This document shows positions 25,086 to 33,402 of a stretch of 64,000 nucleotides of DNA, one piece after another. This DNA is from an uncultured Corynebacterium sp. (lineage in GTDB: Bacteria; Actinomycetota; Actinomycetes; Mycobacteriales; Mycobacteriaceae), in the NCBI GenBank assembly GCA_943914355.1, contig CALUBS010000005.1, forward strand, positions 32,601 through 96,600. The letters run 5' to 3'. A model generated the notes under the pieces. It had not been told where the DNA came from. It was given only the letters and a program-made list of their open reading frames with translations, and searched no databases. A program made the position numbers and the translations under genes. How positions within the stretch are numbered: the first letter of the stretch is position 1; every line of letters begins with the position of its first letter.

Positions 25086-25496
25086 ATGCGTGGTCTCATC
25101 ATTGACTATGTCGGCGTCCTCGATGGCGCTGAAGAGGACAATCGCCGCTGGAAGGCTCTGCTGTCTGCGGCGAAGGCAAATGGTGCCGCAACCGCTATCT
25201 TGTCTAATGACCCGGGCGGTTCCGGCGCTGAGCACATTCGCGAGTGGGAATACCGCGGCAACGTTGATGCCGTGGTGTTGTCTGGAGAAATCGGCTCGGA
25301 AAAGCCGGAGGTTGCGGCCTTCCAAGCGGCTGCCGATGCCCTCGAGCTGCCCTTGAGCGATTGCGTCATGGTCGATGATTCGATTCTTAACGTGCGCGCC
25401 GCCGTCGATGCCGGAATGATCGGTTTCTTGTACACCAGCTTCGACCGCGTTTCTGTAGAAATTCAAGCCGTATTCGATATTGAAGGGGAATTTTAG
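25086..25496 (+). CDS. Small HAD-superfamily hydrolase
   Basis: A 136-aa HAD protein without a cap domain. Motif I is LIIDYVGVLDG, with the second Asp of DxD replaced as in DxxGV-type HADs. Motif II Ser/Thr is in ILSND, the motif III Lys in GSEKPEVAAF, and motif IV is VMVDDSILNVRAA. It is probably a phosphatase of unknown substrate. The mRNA probably starts near 25042 (TATACT at 25036-25041), with GAAGGA 13 nt before the ATG. The next gene overlaps its last base. Confidence 0.8.
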   Translation: MRGLIIDYVGVLDGAEEDNRRWKALLSAAKANGAATAILSNDPGGSGAEHIREWEYRGNVDAVVLSGEIGSEKPEVAAFQAAADALELPLSDCVMVDDSILNVRAAVDAGMIGFLYTSFDRVSVEIQAVFDIEGEF

Positions 25497-26011
25497 TGGC
25501 TCAAGCCCGCGTCTATATTCCGGCGACCTATGCCATGCTGGCGGAGCTCGCAGAAACCGGAACGCTCGCGGCGCGTTCCGGCTGGGGTTTCATGGTTACC
25601 CCGGCCCTGCGAGATTTTTATACCGCAGGCGATGAAGAAGAGATTGCCTATTCCGCCTTCCTTGAGGCCTCTATGGCCTCGCTGCGCCTGTTGACCATTG
25701 GGGACGAGGAGAAGTTCCCGCACCGTCGTGTGGTCATTTCCATCGACGTTGATGACACTGCAGTCACCCCGCGCCCGGATATGGGCGAGCCGGTGGTAGA
25801 GCTTCAGCCAGCGCAATTTGGCACCGATAACCTCGCCGCCATTCACGTGGATATCGAAGAATCCGAAGAGGCAACCGCCAAGGCCATCGAAGCCATCGAT
25901 TCCGCGGACCTGGGCGATGAGGATGCGGAGCTCGCGGTGGGTGATGCCCTGGATAATTTCATGGCCTTCTACCACCCAACGGAGCTGCCGTTCCTCGTGG
26001 AATTGCTCTAA
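25496..26011 (+). CDS. DUF6912 family protein
   Basis: A 171-aa acidic actinobacterial protein of unknown function. It begins ARVYIPATYAMLAELAETG, the characteristic start of DUF6912, and contains a central ISIDVDDTAVTPRP. The GTG start shares a base with the stop of the HAD gene, so the pair is cotranslated. It is convergent with rsgA, with 6 bp between stops. Confidence 0.75.
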   Translation: MAQARVYIPATYAMLAELAETGTLAARSGWGFMVTPALRDFYTAGDEEEIAYSAFLEASMASLRLLTIGDEEKFPHRRVVISIDVDDTAVTPRPDMGEPVVELQPAQFGTDNLAAIHVDIEESEEATAKAIEAIDSADLGDEDAELAVGDALDNFMAFYHPTELPFLVELL

Positions 26012-26017
26012 GTCGCG

Positions 26018-27052
26018 CTAATTTTCCCACTCCACGTTGGTGCGCAGGGCTTGTAGCAGCCCGCGTACCGCATCGCGGCGGCGGGCGGTAGCGGTGCCCT
26101 CGGGAATCATCTCTGGATCATCGAGCCCGCATTCAGGATCCGCCGGTGGCCCAGCGTGCGTACAGCCGCGCGGGCACTCCTCAATAGCCGCGGCGAGATC
26201 CTCGAAAACGCCAAGGACGGTATCCGCGTCCACATGCGCCAGCCCGAAGGAGCGAATGCCCGGCGTATCGATGATCCAGCCGCCCTGAGATTCGGTTCCT
26301 GGAGCGTCGGTGGGCAAGGGGAGGGCCACCGATTGCGTCGAGGTATGCCGGCCCTTGCCGATGCCCGATACTTCCCCCGTTTCCCTTTCTGCATCTGGAA
26401 CCAGGCGGTTGACCAGCGTGGACTTGCCTACCCCGGAATGTCCGATGAGCGCGGTAATATGGCCATCTACTTGCGCGCGCACGGCATCTAGGCCATCCTC
26501 GACCCCGGCTTCGACCACCGTGACATCTAGGTCGGCGAATTCTTCTGCAAACGGCGTTGGATCTGCGAGATCCGTCTTGGTCAGGCACAAGATGGGGTGG
26601 AGGTTGCCCACGAACGCGGCAATCAAGGCGCGCTCGACAAAGCCGGATCGCGGCGGCGGATCGGCCACGGCGGAAACGATCAGCAATTGATCGGCATTGG
26701 CCACCACGATGCGCTCATACGGATCCGTGTCATCGGCGGTGCGGCGCAACACGGAGGTGCGATCCGCCAGCTTGACGATGCGCGCCAGCGTGTCCTTGGC
26801 ACCAGAGGTATCACCAACCACGCCGACGCGGTCACCGACCTCGATGGCGGTGCGGCCCAGCTCGCGGGCGCGCATGGCGGTGACTTGGGGGCCATCGTCA
26901 AGCGCAACGCCCCACCGCCCGCGGTCCTTGGTGATTACCATGCCGTATTTGGCATTTTTGTGCTTGGGTCGATCCTTGGTGCGCGGGCGCGAGCCCTTGC
27001 CGGGGCGCACGCGCACATCAGATTCATCAAAGGAACCGAAACGTCTAGCCAT
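26018..27052 (-). CDS. rsgA: Ribosome small-subunit-dependent GTPase RsgA
   Basis: A 344-aa circularly permuted GTPase for 30S maturation. G4 (CLTKTDLAD) precedes G1 ([14 protein letters not shown]) and G3 (DTPGIRSFG), and the C-terminal zinc site includes [16 protein letters not shown]. The N-terminus [20 protein letters not shown] has the basic stretch typical of actinobacterial members. The start at 27052 overlaps the end of aroA by 8 nt; longer upstream starts lie inside aroA and are rejected. The aroA-rsgA pair is one transcription unit. Confidence 0.92.
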   Translation of the reverse strand: MARRFGSFDESDVRVRPGKGSRPRTKDRPKHKNAKYGMVITKDRGRWGVALDDGPQVTAMRARELGRTAIEVGDRVGVVGDTSGAKDTLARIVKLADRTSVLRRTADDTDPYERIVVANADQLLIVSAVADPPPRSGFVERALIAAFVGNLHPILCLTKTDLADPTPFAEEFADLDVTVVEAGVEDGLDAVRAQVDGHITALIGHSGVGKSTLVNRLVPDAERETGEVSGIGKGRHTSTQSVALPLPTDAPGTESQGGWIIDTPGIRSFGLAHVDADTVLGVFEDLAAAIEECPRGCTHAGPPADPECGLDDPEMIPEGTATARRRDAVRGLLQALRTNVEWEN

Positions 27053-28325
27053 GTAAATCCTGTTGGTCGGGGTGCAGCATCGTCTCCCACATGCGGGCGA
27101 AACCGGGCAAGGTCTTGGAAGTGGTGGAAATATCCTCAATCTGGATATCAGGGACTTTCAACCCCAGAATTGCGCCGGCGGTGGCCATGCGGTGATCGGC
27201 ATAGCACGGCCAATCGCCGCCGTGGAGTTCGGCGGGTTCGATCACCAGGCCATCGTCAAGCTCGGTGACCCTACCACCCAGTGCATTGATATTCGCCGCG
27301 AGCGCCTGCAAACGGTCGGTCTCGTGGCCGCGCAGGTGGGCGATGCCCGTGAGCCGCGACGGCGTTTCCGCGAGCGCACACAAGGCTGCAACGGTGGGGG
27401 TAAGCTCCCCGATATCGCCCATATTGCGCTCGATGCCCTGCATCTTTCCCGCAGGGTTGCCCACTGCGGTCACGCTATTGTGCTCCTGGGTTACCATCAC
27501 ACCCATATCCAGCAGGATCTGCCGGATGGCATCGCCTGGCTGGGTGGTATTTGCCGGCCAATTCTTGATGGTCAGGCGCCCACCGGTTACCGCCGCTGCG
27601 GCGAGGAATGGCGTGGCATTGGAGAGATCCGGCTCGATGAACCATTCGCGACCGGCGATGGGGCCGGGGTGCACCGTCCACGTAGTGCCATCCGAATCCA
27701 CGCGCACGCCAGCCTGGCGCAGCATGCCCACCGTCATTTCCACGTGCGGCATGGACGGCAGTTGGCCGCCCTCGTGGGTGAGTTGAATGCCCTGGGAAAA
27801 GCGCGCCCCGCTGAGCAGCAGGCCGGAGACGAACTGGGAAGAACCAGAAGCATCGATGGTGACCTTGCCGCCTTCTGGTACGCCGTTGGAGGACACCGTA
27901 AAGGGCAGGCTACCTCCTTCCACATCAACGCCGAGGCTGCGCAGCGCATCCAGCGTCGTGGACATGGGGCGGTTATAGGCCTGCTTATCGCCATCGACGC
28001 GCACTGGGCCATCCGCTAGCGCCGCGACCGGCGGCACAAAACGCATTACCGTGCCGGCCAGCCCGCAATCCACCGTGGCACCGTGCAGCTTCCCAGGCTG
28101 GACGTGGATATCGGAGCCGTCATGGGTAAAGCGAACCCCCATGGCACTGAGTGCATCCTCCATCAGCTGCGTATCGCGCGATACCAGCGGGGCGTGCAGG
28201 ATAGACGGGGAATCAGCCAGCGCGGCCAGGATGAAGGCCCGATTGGTAATAGACTTCGATCCTGGCACCTGGTGCTCCCCCGTAACGGGGCTGGTAGCCA
28301 GCGGGGCGGTCCAATGTTGAGACAT
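27045..28325 (-). CDS. aroA: 3-phosphoshikimate 1-carboxyvinyltransferase (EPSP synthase)
   Basis: A 426-aa shikimate-pathway enzyme (shikimate-3-P + PEP to EPSP). Signatures are [18 protein letters not shown] at the N-terminus, [17 protein letters not shown] near residue 85, and [14 protein letters not shown] with [13 protein letters not shown] at the C-terminus. The start MSQHWTAP at 28325 is 7 nt after a TATTAT -10 on the minus strand, so the message is probably leaderless. An ATG at 28334 is also in frame. Much longer frames upstream run into the SRAP gene and are artefacts. Confidence 0.94.
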   Translation of the reverse strand: MSQHWTAPLATSPVTGEHQVPGSKSITNRAFILAALADSPSILHAPLVSRDTQLMEDALSAMGVRFTHDGSDIHVQPGKLHGATVDCGLAGTVMRFVPPVAALADGPVRVDGDKQAYNRPMSTTLDALRSLGVDVEGGSLPFTVSSNGVPEGGKVTIDASGSSQFVSGLLLSGARFSQGIQLTHEGGQLPSMPHVEMTVGMLRQAGVRVDSDGTTWTVHPGPIAGREWFIEPDLSNATPFLAAAAVTGGRLTIKNWPANTTQPGDAIRQILLDMGVMVTQEHNSVTAVGNPAGKMQGIERNMGDIGELTPTVAALCALAETPSRLTGIAHLRGHETDRLQALAANINALGGRVTELDDGLVIEPAELHGGDWPCYADHRMATAGAILGLKVPDIQIEDISTTSKTLPGFARMWETMLHPDQQDLHG

Positions 28326-28331
28326 AGTGTC

Positions 28332-28338
28332 CATAATA
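28332..28338. promoter_or_regulatory. Overlapping divergent -10 elements of aroA and the SRAP gene
   Basis: Plus strand: CATAAT (28332-28337), 7 nt, then the SRAP ATG at 28345. Minus strand: TATTAT (28338-28333), 7 nt, then the aroA ATG at 28325. The two hexamers share five base pairs, and both genes would be leaderless. Only one polymerase could occupy the site at a time. Confidence 0.55.
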
Positions 28339-28344
28339 GAGGGC

Positions 28345-28995
28345 ATGTGCGGAAGATTCGTTCTTTTTACCGAGTCCCTCCTCGATGAGGTGGGTAATCT
28401 CCCGGGAATCCAGGAAGTCCACGCCCCACAGGGCACGCCTGGGCCGCGATATAACATTGCCCCGACCCAGCCCATTCCCATCGTGCGCGTGCGCGAAGAA
28501 CTGGCGGAAGTCGATCCCGCGCGGTGGGCGCTCTTGCCGCAGTGGAAGAAAGACCTAGATGGCCCGCCGCTTTTTAATGCCCGGGCAGAAACGGTGGCGA
28601 GCAAGCCATCTTTTCGCACCGCCTTTAAAACCCAGCGCTGCCTTATCCCCATGAACGGCTATTACGAGTGGCACAAGGATGGCTCCACCAAGACGCCGTA
28701 CTACGTCCACCCAGACCAGGGACTGCTGTGGGCCGCGGGGCTCTGGGATACCGGGTTGGATCGGCTCTCTGCCACCGTCGTGACCACCGCGGCTACCGAA
28801 GAGATGGAGTGGCTGCACCACAGGTTGCCGCGATTTTTGGCGCCGGAGGAGATGCGCACCTGGCTCGAGGGTAGCGCCGAGGAGGCCAAGGAGCTGCTAG
28901 CGCCCACGGGCCTGCGAGGGTTTGAGTACCACGCTGTGGACAAGGCCGTGGGGACTGTCTCTAATGACTATCCGGAGCTACTCATCCGTCAGTAG
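28345..28995 (+). CDS. SRAP (SOS response-associated peptidase) abasic-site protein, YedK/HMCES family
   Basis: A 216-aa protein that crosslinks covalently through Cys2 to abasic sites in single-stranded DNA. After Met removal, catalytic Cys2 is exposed ([10 protein letters not shown]). Other active-site residues are in PRYNIAPTQ (Asn), [19 protein letters not shown] (Glu) and LHHRLPRFL (His). The start must be 28345, because the protein requires Cys2 at the N-terminus. Its 3' end overlaps the convergent ybaK gene by 18 nt. Confidence 0.93.
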   Translation: MCGRFVLFTESLLDEVGNLPGIQEVHAPQGTPGPRYNIAPTQPIPIVRVREELAEVDPARWALLPQWKKDLDGPPLFNARAETVASKPSFRTAFKTQRCLIPMNGYYEWHKDGSTKTPYYVHPDQGLLWAAGLWDTGLDRLSATVVTTAATEEMEWLHHRLPRFLAPEEMRTWLEGSAEEAKELLAPTGLRGFEYHAVDKAVGTVSNDYPELLIRQ

Positions 28996-29484
28996 ATCGG
29001 TAAAGTCAGCCCCGCACAAGCGCGCGAGGTCTTCTGCGTTGAGCTCAATATCTAGGCCGCGGCGGCCGCCGGAGATAAAGACAGTATCGAAAAGCACCGC
29101 GGATTCCTCGATCACCGTGGGCAGCGGGTTCTTTTGTCCGAGCGGGGAAATACCGCCATGCACGTAGCCTGAGGATTTCTCGGCATCGTGCACCTGCGCC
29201 ATGGCGGCCTTAGATACGCCAAGGGCAGCGGCGGCCTTCTTGAGGCTTAAATGGTGCGTGGTGGGAATCACGCACACCGCCAACTCGCGGCGCGGACCTT
29301 TGCCCGCGGTGAGATCAATGATGAGCGTTTTCAGCACGCGTTCGGGTTCTACGTCTAAGGCCGCCGCGGCGTGGTGACCGAAGTGGTCCTTGCCCGCTTC
29401 AAAGGTGGATATGGAGTGTTTGACTCCGGCATCTTCGATGACTTTCAGGGCCGGGGTAGCGGCATGCGGGGACTTTTTGGCCAT
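28978..29484 (-). CDS. ybaK: Cys-tRNA(Pro)/aminoacyl-tRNA deacylase, YbaK/EbsC family
   Basis: A 168-aa editing enzyme that clears mischarged tRNA. The catalytic-region residues are in RVLKTLIIDL (Lys) and KKAAAALGVSKAAMA, with GYVHGGISPLGQKNPLPTVIEE near the C-terminus, as in YbaK. TAAAAT lies 6 nt before the ATG on the minus strand, suggesting a leaderless mRNA. It is divergent from sigH with only 36 bp between starts, so the two promoters are interlocked. Confidence 0.9.
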   Translation of the reverse strand: MAKKSPHAATPALKVIEDAGVKHSISTFEAGKDHFGHHAAAALDVEPERVLKTLIIDLTAGKGPRRELAVCVIPTTHHLSLKKAAAALGVSKAAMAQVHDAEKSSGYVHGGISPLGQKNPLPTVIEESAVLFDTVFISGGRRGLDIELNAEDLARLCGADFTDLLTDE

Positions 29485-29507
29485 ATAGGAATTTTAGCGT
29501 GAGACGT

Positions 29508-29513
29508 TAGGAT
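29508..29513 (+). promoter_or_regulatory. -10-like element immediately before sigH
   Basis: TAGGAT ends 7 nt before the GTG at 29521, compatible with a leaderless sigH mRNA. SigH-dependent elements of the GGAAT/GTT type are not evident at this spacing. Confidence 0.4.
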
Positions 29514-29520
29514 AGATTGT

Positions 29521-30123
29521 GTGGTTAAAGAAACAGTGAGCGAGAAGGAGCTGCAGCGCCGCTTTGAAAAGGAAGCGCTCCCGCTGCTCGATCAGCTCTA
29601 TGGCGGCGCGCTGCGCATGACGCGAAACCCGCAAGACGCGGAAGACTTGGTGCAAGAGACCTATCTGAAGGCCTATAAGTCCTTTCATTCCTTTAAGCAG
29701 GGAACGAACCTGAAGGCATGGCTTTATCGCATCATGACCAATAACTACATCAACTCCTATCGCAAGGCGAAGCGGCGTCCTACCGAGTCTTCTGCCGATG
29801 ATCTGAGTGATTTTCAGCTCTATACCACCGCAGGGCACGATTCCACCGGCTTGGAATCCGCCGAGGTGGCAGCGCTTAAAGAGATGCCAGATAGGTCCAT
29901 TTCGCAGGCCATTAATGACCTGCCGGAGGATTACCGGATGGTGGTTTACTACTCCGATGTGGAGGGCTTAGCGTACAAGGAAATCGCCGAAATCATGGAT
30001 ACTCCATTGGGAACGGTGATGTCTCGCCTGCACCGTGGAAGAAAAATGCTCCGGAAGGCGTTGAAGGACGTAGCACGTGAACAAGGAATTGGATTAGAAC
30101 ACCCGGACATGGAGGAGAAGTAA
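29521..30123 (+). CDS. sigH: ECF sigma factor SigH
   Basis: A 200-aa group IV sigma factor for thiol-oxidative and heat stress. Region 2 ([17 protein letters not shown]... [24 protein letters not shown]) and region 4 ([44 protein letters not shown]) are complete and closely resemble SigH/SigR. GTG 29521 may be leaderless; GTG 29536 is an alternative with AAAGAAA upstream. The anti-sigma gene starts on the last base of the sigH stop, so the pair is translationally coupled. The order aroA, SRAP, ybaK, sigH, rshA matches C. glutamicum. Confidence 0.94.
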   Translation: MVKETVSEKELQRRFEKEALPLLDQLYGGALRMTRNPQDAEDLVQETYLKAYKSFHSFKQGTNLKAWLYRIMTNNYINSYRKAKRRPTESSADDLSDFQLYTTAGHDSTGLESAEVAALKEMPDRSISQAINDLPEDYRMVVYYSDVEGLAYKEIAEIMDTPLGTVMSRLHRGRKMLRKALKDVAREQGIGLEHPDMEEK

Positions 30124-30395
30124 TGGAAGGCGCAACCGGAAAGAACTGTGGTGCGTGTAGCTCCACTGAGGTACACAACCTATTTTGCGAGCTTCTCGAT
30201 GAATCCACGACCTACGCCCGCGCTTTAGCCATCCGCGAGCACATTGCCCAATGTGATTTTTGCCAGCAACGCCTAGAGCGCGAAGAACTCGTCCGCTCCC
30301 TCGTGCGCAATTGCTGTGCCGGCCAAGCTAAGGCACCGCAATCGCTGCGCCGCCGCATCTCGATAGAAATTACGGAGATCGAATCCCGCTGGTAA
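30123..30395 (+). CDS. rshA: Zinc anti-sigma factor RshA
   Basis: A 90-aa ZAS-domain protein that holds SigH until its thiols are oxidised. The redox/zinc motif HX3CX2C is EHIAQCDFC, with additional Cys in NCGACSS, LFCELLD and RNCCAGQ. Its ATG overlaps the sigH stop (TAATG). The C-terminus is short and basic. Sequence after the stop becomes unlike the conserved locus, marking the left border of an accessory pocket. Confidence 0.9.
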   Translation: MEGATGKNCGACSSTEVHNLFCELLDESTTYARALAIREHIAQCDFCQQRLEREELVRSLVRNCCAGQAKAPQSLRRRISIEITEIESRW

Positions 30396-30723
30396 GAAGC
30401 GCCCTTCAGAGCTGCGAACGTCTCGCAACAAGAGTCGGGACAGTTCGTACTGCCGTGTTTCCTCATCCAGTTCAGAAGCAAGCATACTTACCGTCAGGCG
30501 CCCTCTGCCGAAGCGGTGCTGTAGAAAAAATTTTCCATAGGATCGCACTCGCAGCGGTCAACCCGCGAGTCAAACCCTACCCACACGCCCTGGGGCGTAA
30601 TGCGAGTGGATAGGCAAATAGTAGGGGCCTAGCCCTGACGTGTCCATTTTCTGGGGTCATGTCCGGCCCCGACTGGTAAATACGCATCCTGCGAATAGTT
30701 GAAGACCGGGTTCTGTTTTTGGG
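30396..30723. other. Gene-free left part of an accessory pocket
   Basis: No convincing gene on either strand. The sequence is unrelated in look to the flanking core genes and contains an IS3-like terminus at 30641-30659. Confidence 0.5.
30641..30659. mobile_element. Possible IS3-family terminal inverted repeat remnant
   Basis: The minus strand reads TGACCCCAGAAAATGGACA, with the TG...CA ends and the C-run/GGACA composition of IS3-family inverted repeats. No transposase frame and no matching second end are visible, so at most a relic or solo end remains. Confidence 0.35.
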
Positions 30724-30757
30724 GCTGGTACCTCTCTGGTGGTACCAGCGCTAGTTT
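30724..30757 (+). terminator. Stem-loop with T-run in accessory pocket
   Basis: Perfect 9-bp stem GCTGGTACC (30724-30732) and GGTACCAGC (30741-30749) followed by GCTAGTTTTT. It reads as a plus-strand terminator and abuts the 3' end of the minus-strand gene. Confidence 0.6.
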
Positions 30758-31200
30758 TTCTGAATTCGCTGGCGGTAGTAATCACGATTGTCTTCTTGCA
30801 TGTGAGCAAATTCCATGAGTACGCCCGGCCAGATGGGATACGTATCGATAAGGTTTTCTGCGATGTTTAGCAACGGTGAAAAAGCGATCTCGCCCCATCT
30901 GATGCCTATACCTACTCTTTCGGAGTAGGCCGTGCTACTTAAAGGGCCAAGTGCCCACTGACTCCCTGACATCGCATTCATCCATGTGCCGTTGATGGCG
31001 AGGATGCGGGATGCTTTCTCTTCATAGCTGTGTTTAGAGTTTAAGATTTCGAGTACGATCTCGAAGGGAAACTCTTTTGTGCCATCGGTGACCTGCTTGC
31101 GCTGAAGAGGCGTAAGGTCTGCAAGTGTCGTGGGGACTGTTGTTGAAAGGAAGTCTTCCAGCCTATTTCCGAATTGCTGATGGTATCCGTCAAGCCACAT
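30751..31200 (-). CDS. Unrecognised 149-aa cytosolic protein
   Basis: I do not recognise this protein. It begins MWLDGYHQQFGNRLEDFL, is mostly helical with several Trp, and has no membrane segment, signal peptide, Cys cluster or catalytic motif. AAAGGA lies 6 nt before the ATG, which supports expression. Base composition is lower in GC than the core genes, and it sits alone between an IS3-like end and degenerate sequence, so it is probably laterally acquired. An accessory effector, immunity or phage-derived role is possible, but nothing here decides it. Confidence 0.65.
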   Translation of the reverse strand: MWLDGYHQQFGNRLEDFLSTTVPTTLADLTPLQRKQVTDGTKEFPFEIVLEILNSKHSYEEKASRILAINGTWMNAMSGSQWALGPLSSTAYSERVGIGIRWGEIAFSPLLNIAENLIDTYPIWPGVLMEFAHMQEDNRDYYRQRIQKN

Positions 31201-31863
31201 GAGATTCCTTTCGGGCTATGCAGGGCGTATAACCCAAGCCCCTGAATATTGATTTAAAGTCTTGTCGAAAACAGGTTGCGGACATAGCCCAGTACCCAGT
31301 TTTGCTGTCTTCTTAGACGATCGAGTGTATTCCAGCATTCACTTTTCTACAACGAAGATTTGGCTGTTGTGTCCTGAGGATTCAAGATTCGGCTCTGTGG
31401 GGTGCAGCAGAGATGTTGTCGAAGTGAAGAAGGCGAGAATCGCTGCCCCGAGGATAATTATGCGCCTAAATCGGTTTCTGGTGTCAGCAAGATTTAGTAT
31501 ATCTCTACTCCATCAATTTGGGCGTAGTGAGGAGCGATGTTTGTGCGGGTTCCGGCTACTACCAGTTTGCACGGTGAGTCTCGGGCTAGTCCTGCATACT
31601 CGTCGTCGTCAAGTGTCTTTCGCCTTGAGGAGGTAGTTGAGGCGAACAGCTTACGGACGATGGGCACCCATATGTAACAGGGGCCACCATCGCCGATCGC
31701 TATACCTGCTAAGGGAAGCCGGCAAAAGGAAACCACGAAATGAGTTCAATTAGTGCACTTCGGGGAAGCTATGACCGATGTCCCGATATGGACCAGTAGT
31801 ACCAACCCAAAATGAGCGCCCTGGTCGCTACTGCTCCGAGAGTCGGATTTCTAATAGAAAGAT
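31201..31863. other. Gene-poor right part of accessory pocket
   Basis: Apart from the doubtful remnant above, no gene is supported. Short open frames on both strands lack ribosome sites and family resemblance. GC content is visibly lower than that of the neighbours. Confidence 0.5.
31339..31736 (-). pseudogene. Possible frameshifted remnant of a membrane protein
   Basis: One minus-strand frame runs from a GTG at 31736 to a stop at 31494 (80 codons, ending QIDGVEIY). A second frame, without its own start, continues from about 31496 to a stop at 31339. It encodes a convincing transmembrane segment, RFRRIIILGAAILAFF, and a polar tail. A frameshift near 31495 would join them. No homologue is recognised. 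It could equally be non-coding. Confidence 0.25.
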
Positions 31864-31918
31864 TAAAAACCCGGCCGTACGAGTTCTTAAGGTGAACTGG
31901 TACGAAACCGGGCTTTTA
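31864..31918 (-). terminator. Bidirectional terminator downstream of bL37
   Basis: CCCGG (31870-31874) pairs with CCGGG (31908-31912), and inner arms CGTAC-GAGTTC and GAAC-GGTACG form a long imperfect stem. AAAA precedes and CTTTT follows, so it has T-runs on both strands. Confidence 0.8.
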
Positions 31919-31932
31919 ATATGTGCTGTACG

Positions 31933-32007
31933 TTATGCGCCAGGACGCTTGCCGTGATTAGCGGCCTTCTTGCGGCGATCCTTGCGCTTGCGACCACGCT
32001 TGCTCAT
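31933..32007 (-). CDS. Ribosomal protein bL37 (24 aa)
   Basis: This tiny gene encodes MSKRGRKRKDRRKKAANHGKRPGA in full (split here as MSKRGRKRKDRRKK and AANHGKRPGA). It matches the small basic actinobacterial large-subunit protein bL37, which in mycobacteria is also near whiB1. AAGGAG lies 8 nt upstream of the ATG at 32007. It is followed by a strong terminator. It is easily missed because of its length. Confidence 0.85.
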   Translation of the reverse strand: MSKRGRKRKDRRKKAANHGKRPGA

Positions 32008-32111
32008 TGCGCACTCCTTCGTTGAGGGTTTCTGAACTTTATTCAACTGTAGCGGCTAAGGGTGCCGAAACGAAAATTGGGGCGGGGGTTAGGTTCCCCG
32101 GGTCCGCGCTT

Positions 32112-32372
32112 TTAGGCGGAAACACGGGAACGGCCGCGGCCGCGGTTGCGGCGACGCTTGAGGGCGCGGCGCTCCTCTTCAGACAGGCCGCCCCAGACGC
32201 CGGCGTCGAGGCCAGACTCGAGTGCCCAGTTGAGGCAGGAAGAAGCGACGGGGCAGCGGTTGCAGACCAGCTTGGCCTTAGCGATCTGGGTAAGGGCAGG
32301 GCCGGAGTTGCCTACTGGGAAGAACAGCTCTGGGTCTTCGTCGCGGCAAACGGCTTCGTGGCGCCAATCCAT
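32112..32372 (-). CDS. whcE: WhiB-family regulator WhcE (WhiB1 type)
   Basis: An 86-aa Wbl protein. The start MDWRHEAVCRDEDPELFFPV is nearly identical to mycobacterial WhiB1. The cluster cysteines are in AVCRDE, VCNRCPVASSC, the turn is GVWGG, and a basic RRRNRGRGRSR tail binds DNA. In C. glutamicum whcE acts in oxidative and heat stress responses with SigH, whose gene lies about 2 kb away. GGAGATATC precedes the ATG. A gene-free region of about 500 bp lies upstream. Confidence 0.94.
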   Translation of the reverse strand: MDWRHEAVCRDEDPELFFPVGNSGPALTQIAKAKLVCNRCPVASSCLNWALESGLDAGVWGGLSEEERRALKRRRNRGRGRSRVSA

Positions 32373-32887
32373 GATTGATATCTCCTAACAAATTTTTGAC
32401 AGCAGTAAATACGAGCGCAATCCGTGCGGGACAGGAAAGCACCTTGATTTGTAGGTGGTGTGTGAACTGGTCTGCTAGCAGTGGGGCCCGGTCTCGAGGT
32501 CGGGCCAGCGTCGCCGCCGCCTATGGTTCACGGTGTTGTTACCTGAAGTTTCCTCCAGGTTAAGAAGAGGTTTACGCCCTCTTTCTTTTTGCTACTAGAG
32601 AATCATGACATGTTTACCCGATCGCCGCTAGGGGTACAGGCTAAATTGTGGTTAACATCACGTAAATAGGCGCGGTGTGGGGGCCATAAATGTCAAAATC
32701 GAATTTTAAAGAATCCTGTGAGAATCGCTGTGAGCTGCATCTATAGGTGCTATGTGGTGAGTGTGGTGAGGAAGAGACCGTCAAATCTCCCAGTTCAGCC
32801 CCCTGCCCCCGCGCTACTGCAGGCAACATCGAGGCCCCGCCGTGGGTAGCACAAAAAATCCGCGCCGCATTAGTAGACTGTGGCTTT
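32373..32887. other. Long whcE upstream region with hairpin
   Basis: A 515-bp gene-free stretch between divergent whcE and the small membrane protein. It contains a 6-bp GC hairpin, GGCCCG (32485-32490) with CGGGCC (32501-32506), without a T-run, and a TAGACT -10 at 32874-32879. The whcE promoter and perhaps a long leader must lie here. No RNA family is recognised. Confidence 0.5.
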
Positions 32888-33367
32888 GTGTCTAAGCAGA
32901 ACAAACGCCAGGTAAATAAGCAGCAGCGAGATAAGTCGGTAGCGCCAGCGGCAGCACCGGATAGTGCCCCGCAGTCGGTGCTTATAGGCGCAGGCATTGC
33001 CACGGTGCAATCCATCGCGGTTATTTGTTTTGGCATATTCCTCATCGTGCGCGAAGCGGTGGGCGCGGAAAATGACTCGATGGTTTCTGATTCCGGTTCG
33101 GGAAGCTTTGTGGGGCTTGGCACCGCCATCTTTATCTTCATTGTCTTTGGGTTTGTCATCGCAGGCTCCTGGGCCATGGTGAAAGGAAAGCGATGGGGAA
33201 GAGGCGCCGTGGTTCTCGTAGAGCTCATCTTGGGCGCGAGCGCGTTTCAAATGTATAGCGGTGGATCCCCGGTACTGGGGACTATCACCCTGTTAAGCGC
33301 GGTTGCGGTGCTTTACCTCTTGATGTTTAGGCGCGAGTCCTCGGAGTGGGCCGCCTCGAATTTTTAA
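32888..33367 (+). CDS. Small integral membrane protein, unknown function
   Basis: A 159-aa protein with a charged N-terminus (VSKQNKRQVNKQQRDKS) and four predicted transmembrane segments (about residues 35-55, 72-95, 105-120 and 130-147). No motif is recognised. GTG 32888 is preceded by TAGACT with 8 nt between, suggesting leaderless translation. A longer frame upstream has a start region without membrane or coding character. It occupies the same place as a hypothetical gene after whcE in C. glutamicum. Confidence 0.7.
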   Translation: MSKQNKRQVNKQQRDKSVAPAAAPDSAPQSVLIGAGIATVQSIAVICFGIFLIVREAVGAENDSMVSDSGSGSFVGLGTAIFIFIVFGFVIAGSWAMVKGKRWGRGAVVLVELILGASAFQMYSGGSPVLGTITLLSAVAVLYLLMFRRESSEWAASNF

Positions 33368-33369
33368 GG

Positions 33370-33396
33370 GCCACTCGCGCAGGGGCCACGAGTGGC
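33370..33396. terminator. Stem-loop between convergent genes
   Basis: Perfect 8-bp stem GCCACTCG (33370-33377) and CGAGTGGC (33389-33396) between the membrane protein and the Rv3212-like gene. No clear T-run. Confidence 0.45.
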
Positions 33397-33402
33397 ACTC
33401 GC

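Noticed and set aside
31262-31636. 124-codon plus-strand frame in the accessory pocket
   Set aside because: TTG start without a ribosome site, Cys/Arg-rich irregular composition, and antisense to a more protein-like minus-strand fragment.
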